Below, piece by piece: positions 61,457-64,000 of a stretch of DNA of 64,000 nucleotides (the first letter of the stretch is position 1; each line of letters starts with the position of its first letter). The DNA comes from Salvelinus alpinus (lineage: Eukaryota > Chordata > Actinopteri > Salmoniformes > Salmonidae). The position numbers were made by a program, and so were the translations under genes. The notes under the pieces were generated by a model. That model was not told where the DNA came from. It was given only the letters and a program-made list of their open reading frames with translations, and searched no databases. The stretch is taken from the NCBI RefSeq assembly GCF_045679555.1, contig NC_092110.1, positions 3,983,390 through 4,047,389 on the forward strand. The letters run 5' to 3'.

Positions 61457-61620
61457 TGATGTCACCATATGCTGCCTGGGATACATAGGTTGACTGGTTA
61501 TTACAGTATAGGCTTCCTGTCTTATGGAGAACTGTTCAGTTTTGAGTAAGGTGACCTTTGGTCCTTCTTTGGGCCATCGTCCACCCTGCCTTCTATTCAG
61601 TCTACTATCTAAGAAAACTA

Positions 61621-61775
61621 AATAAATAGATTGTGCTCTGACTGACCATAGGTTATGTTTATGTTGAAAAACTGTGTGTATCCCAATGGAATCTATGTAC
61701 AGGAAGATGAAGGGTCGAGAGGATTGTCTATTATGGCCCACGTTTCTGTGATATGTTGATAAAGTTGTTAATAAA
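61621..61775 (+). terminator. myct1: myct1 candidate polyadenylation signals
   Basis: AATAAA at 61621-61626 and again at 61770-61775, 165 and 314 bases past the stop. The second is followed by a GT-containing stretch and then by Tc1 sequence, so the 3' UTR probably ends before 61895. Confidence 0.5.
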
Positions 61776-61897
61776 GTTGTAGTTATTATCCAGTCTTATG
61801 TGCTCTATCTACATTTTATACATCTGAAAGTTTCTGTGATATGTCTGTAGAGAAGAGGGATGATTTTCCATAAAAGCAACATTACTTAAAAAAATTA

Positions 61898-63332
61898 ACT
61901 CAGCAAAAAAAGACACATCCCTTTTTCAGGACCCTGTCTTTCAAAGATAATAAGTAAAAATCCAAATAACTTCACAGATCTTCATAGTAAAGGGTTTAAA
62001 CACTGTTTCCCATGCTTGTTCAATGAACCATAAACAATTAATGAACATGCACCTGTGGAACGGTCGTTAAGACACTAACAGCTTACAGACGGTAGGCAAT
62101 TAAGGTCACAGTTATGACAACTTAGGACAATAAAGAGGCCTCCTACGGACTCTGAAAAACACCAAAAGATAGATGCCCAGGGTCCCTGCTCATCTGCGTG
62201 AACGAGCCTTAGGCATGCTGCAAGGAGGCATGAGGACTGCAGATGTGGCCAGGGAAATAAATTGCAATGTACGTACTGTGAGACGTCTAAGACAACTCTA
62301 CAGGGAGACAGGACGGACAGCTGATCGTCCTCGCAGTGGCAGACCACGTGTAACAACACAGGATCGGTACATCCGAACATCACACCTGCGGGACATGTAC
62401 AGGATGGCAACAACAACTGCCCGAGCTACACCAGGAACGCACAATCCCTCCATCAGTGCTCAGACTGTCCGCAATAGGCTGAGAGAGGCTGGACTGAGGG
62501 CTTGTAGGCCTGTTGTAAGGCAGGTCCTCACCCCACATCACCGGCAACAACGTTGCCTATGGGCACAAACCCACCGTCGCTGGACCAGACAGGACTGGCA
62601 AAAAGTGCTCTTCACTGACGAGTCGCGGTTTTGTCTAACCAGGGGTGATGGTCGGATTCGCATTTATCGTTAAAGGAATGAGCATTACACCGAGGCCTGT
62701 ACTCTGGAGCGGGATCGATTTGGAGGTGGAGGGTCCGTCATGGTTTGGGGCGGTGTGTCACAGCATCATCGGACTGAGCTTGTTGTCATTGTAGGCAATC
62801 TCAACGCTGTGCGTTACAGGGAAGACATCCTCCTCGATCATGTGGTACCCTTCCTGCAGGCTCATCCTGACATGACCCTCCAGCATGACAATGCCACCAG
62901 CTATACTGCTCGTTCTGTGTGTGATTTCCTGCAAGACAGGAATGTCAGTGTTCTGCCATGGCCAGCGAAGAGCCCGGATCTCAATCCCATTGAGCATGTC
63001 TGGGACCTGTTGGATCGGAGGGTGAGGGCTAGGCCAGTAACATCTTGCAGCAAGAACTGGCAAATCTCGTGCAGTCCATGAGGAGGAGATGCACTGCAGT
63101 ACTTAATGCAGCTAGTGGCCACACCAGATACTGAATGTTACTTTTGATTTTGACCCCCCCTTTGCTCAGGTACACATTATTCCACTTCTGTTAGTCACAT
63201 GTCTGTGGAACTTGTTCAGTTTATGTTTCAGTTGTTGAATCGTGTTATGTCCATACAAATATTTACACATGTTAAGTTTGCAGAAAATAAATGCAGTTGA
63301 CAGTGAGAGGACGTTTCTTTTTTTGCTGAGTT
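61898..63332 (+). mobile_element. Tc1/mariner element H downstream of myct1
   Basis: Ends ACTCAGCAAAAAAAGACACA and ...CGTTTCTTTTTTTGCTGAGT are inverted partners next to TA dinucleotides. It begins about 120 bp past the distal myct1 polyadenylation signal. Confidence 0.88.
62173..63081 (+). pseudogene. Tc1-H transposase, one stop and a late frameshift
   Basis: Start ATG at 62173. It reads MPRVPAHLRERALGMLQGGM, a helix-turn-helix (VAREINCNVRTVRRLRQLYR), RTADRPRSGRPRVTTQDRYI and KVLFTDESRFCLTRGDGRIR (first Asp). TAA then interrupts at 62671-62673 inside IYR-RNEHY. The same frame continues to GGGSVMVWGGVSQ, LQHDNATSYTARS (second Asp) and [15 protein letters not shown] (Glu). A frameshift near 63040 replaces the normal C terminus. 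All catalytic residues remain. Confidence 0.88.
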
Positions 63333-63656
63333 TATATATTTCTGTTTTTGTTGCAAAATTATTTCAGATTATTGCTGGAGAAATATCTTCATCTGTTAAT
63401 CTGTTGACCCACTGAGATCACCATTGATATTTTCTTTTCTAATCAACTGATTTTTCTCTGCAAGTAGCATGTCTTTGGGTATTGGTATTGGTATTCACGC
63501 TGCGGGTCTCAGAAGATTGCTATATCACACTGACATGTTTTCTGAGATATTGAACACTTCTCTAGGATTTGTGAGATCTGATGATCGGCGCAGCGTGACG
63601 ACAATAAAGTCAACCTGGAACGCACCCAATGACGCCTACATGACAATGAAAACTAC

Positions 63657-63785
63657 ATGGCAACCGGCATTAAAGGGGCACCGAGCGTCAGCAGAAAGCA
63701 GCCTGGCAACGCGACTGCACTTTCACATAAATCTATGGTGGACTGCGCAGATGAAGGATATGGCAGCGACCTTATATTTGATCAA
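63657..63785 (+). CDS. possible first coding exon of an unrecognised gene
   Basis: An ATG opens 43 codons (MATGIKGAPSVSRKQPGNAT ... DCADEGYGSDLIFDQ) up to a strong consensus donor GTGAGT at 63786. The surrounding 200 bases carry more CpG than most of the window. I do not recognise the peptide. In mammals VIP and FBXO5 follow MYCT1, but nothing here identifies either. Upstream ATGs in other frames weaken the call. Confidence 0.25.
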
Positions 63786-64000
63786 GTGAGTTCTGCATCT
63801 TGTTCGTGTAGGTGTCCTGCATATTTTGTCAGAATTGGAATTGGTCAGATAAAAGCAAACGAACGAGGGACATCATCCTTTTTATACAGGTTCCTCTCCA
63901 CTGATTCAATCTCAACGAATAGCGGTGGATGAGTTCGATCGATTACGTTCAGTCTAAATGTATTTTCATTCACTATGACATGGCGATTTGATTGATTCAT

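Overview
The window is vertebrate nuclear DNA, almost certainly from a salmonid fish. This rests on a HpaI-type tRNA-derived SINE (about 36975-37180), many Tc1/mariner copies of the kinds I associate with trout and salmon, fish L2/Rex-like LINEs, long CA/GT and GA microsatellites, and GT-AG introns. No bacterial-type operons, CRISPR arrays or rRNA/tRNA genes were seen. All family names come from memory of the families; no database was searched.

Two host genes lie head to head. (1) The 5' part of syne1 (nesprin-1 giant) is on the minus strand. I could place 26 consecutive coding exons with canonical GT-AG splices and an unbroken frame from about 48758 down to 571. They encode roughly the first 1,142 residues: the paired calponin-homology actin-binding domain, then the start of the spectrin-repeat rod. 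The gene runs off the left edge. There are two mutually compatible first coding exons, one at 48692-48758 that resembles the mammalian N terminus and one at 33281-33359 with a different N terminus. (2) myct1 (Myc target 1 homologue) is on the plus strand as two coding exons (60124-60178 and 60879-61456) for a 210-residue single-pass membrane protein. Mammals have the same divergent SYNE1/MYCT1 neighbour pair, which supports both calls. A weak candidate first exon of a third gene is at 63657-63785.

Most of the remaining sequence is transposable elements, many nested. In the syne1 intron at 3347-11731 a Tc1 element (3586-11713) contains a second Tc1 (3941-10565). That one contains an unclassified transposon (4242-7673, itself holding a LINE fragment) and a hAT element (8401-10305) with an 8-bp target duplication. 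The intron at 12318-14895 is mostly another Tc1 carrying a second copy of the unclassified element. The intron at 16857-20740 holds a complete LTR element (17609-20679) whose only ORF is a proline-rich, nonapeptide-repeat protein that begins inside the 5' LTR. Introns 26567-48691 hold microsatellites, palindromic MITEs, two solo LTRs, decayed Tc1 copies and a LINE.

The space between syne1 and myct1 is filled by a transposon stack (50267-59515). In it, two nearly identical inverted L2-type LINE copies flank a Tc1 body whose ends look swapped, consistent with an inversion by recombination between the LINEs. A further Tc1 with a nearly readable transposase follows myct1 (61898-63332).
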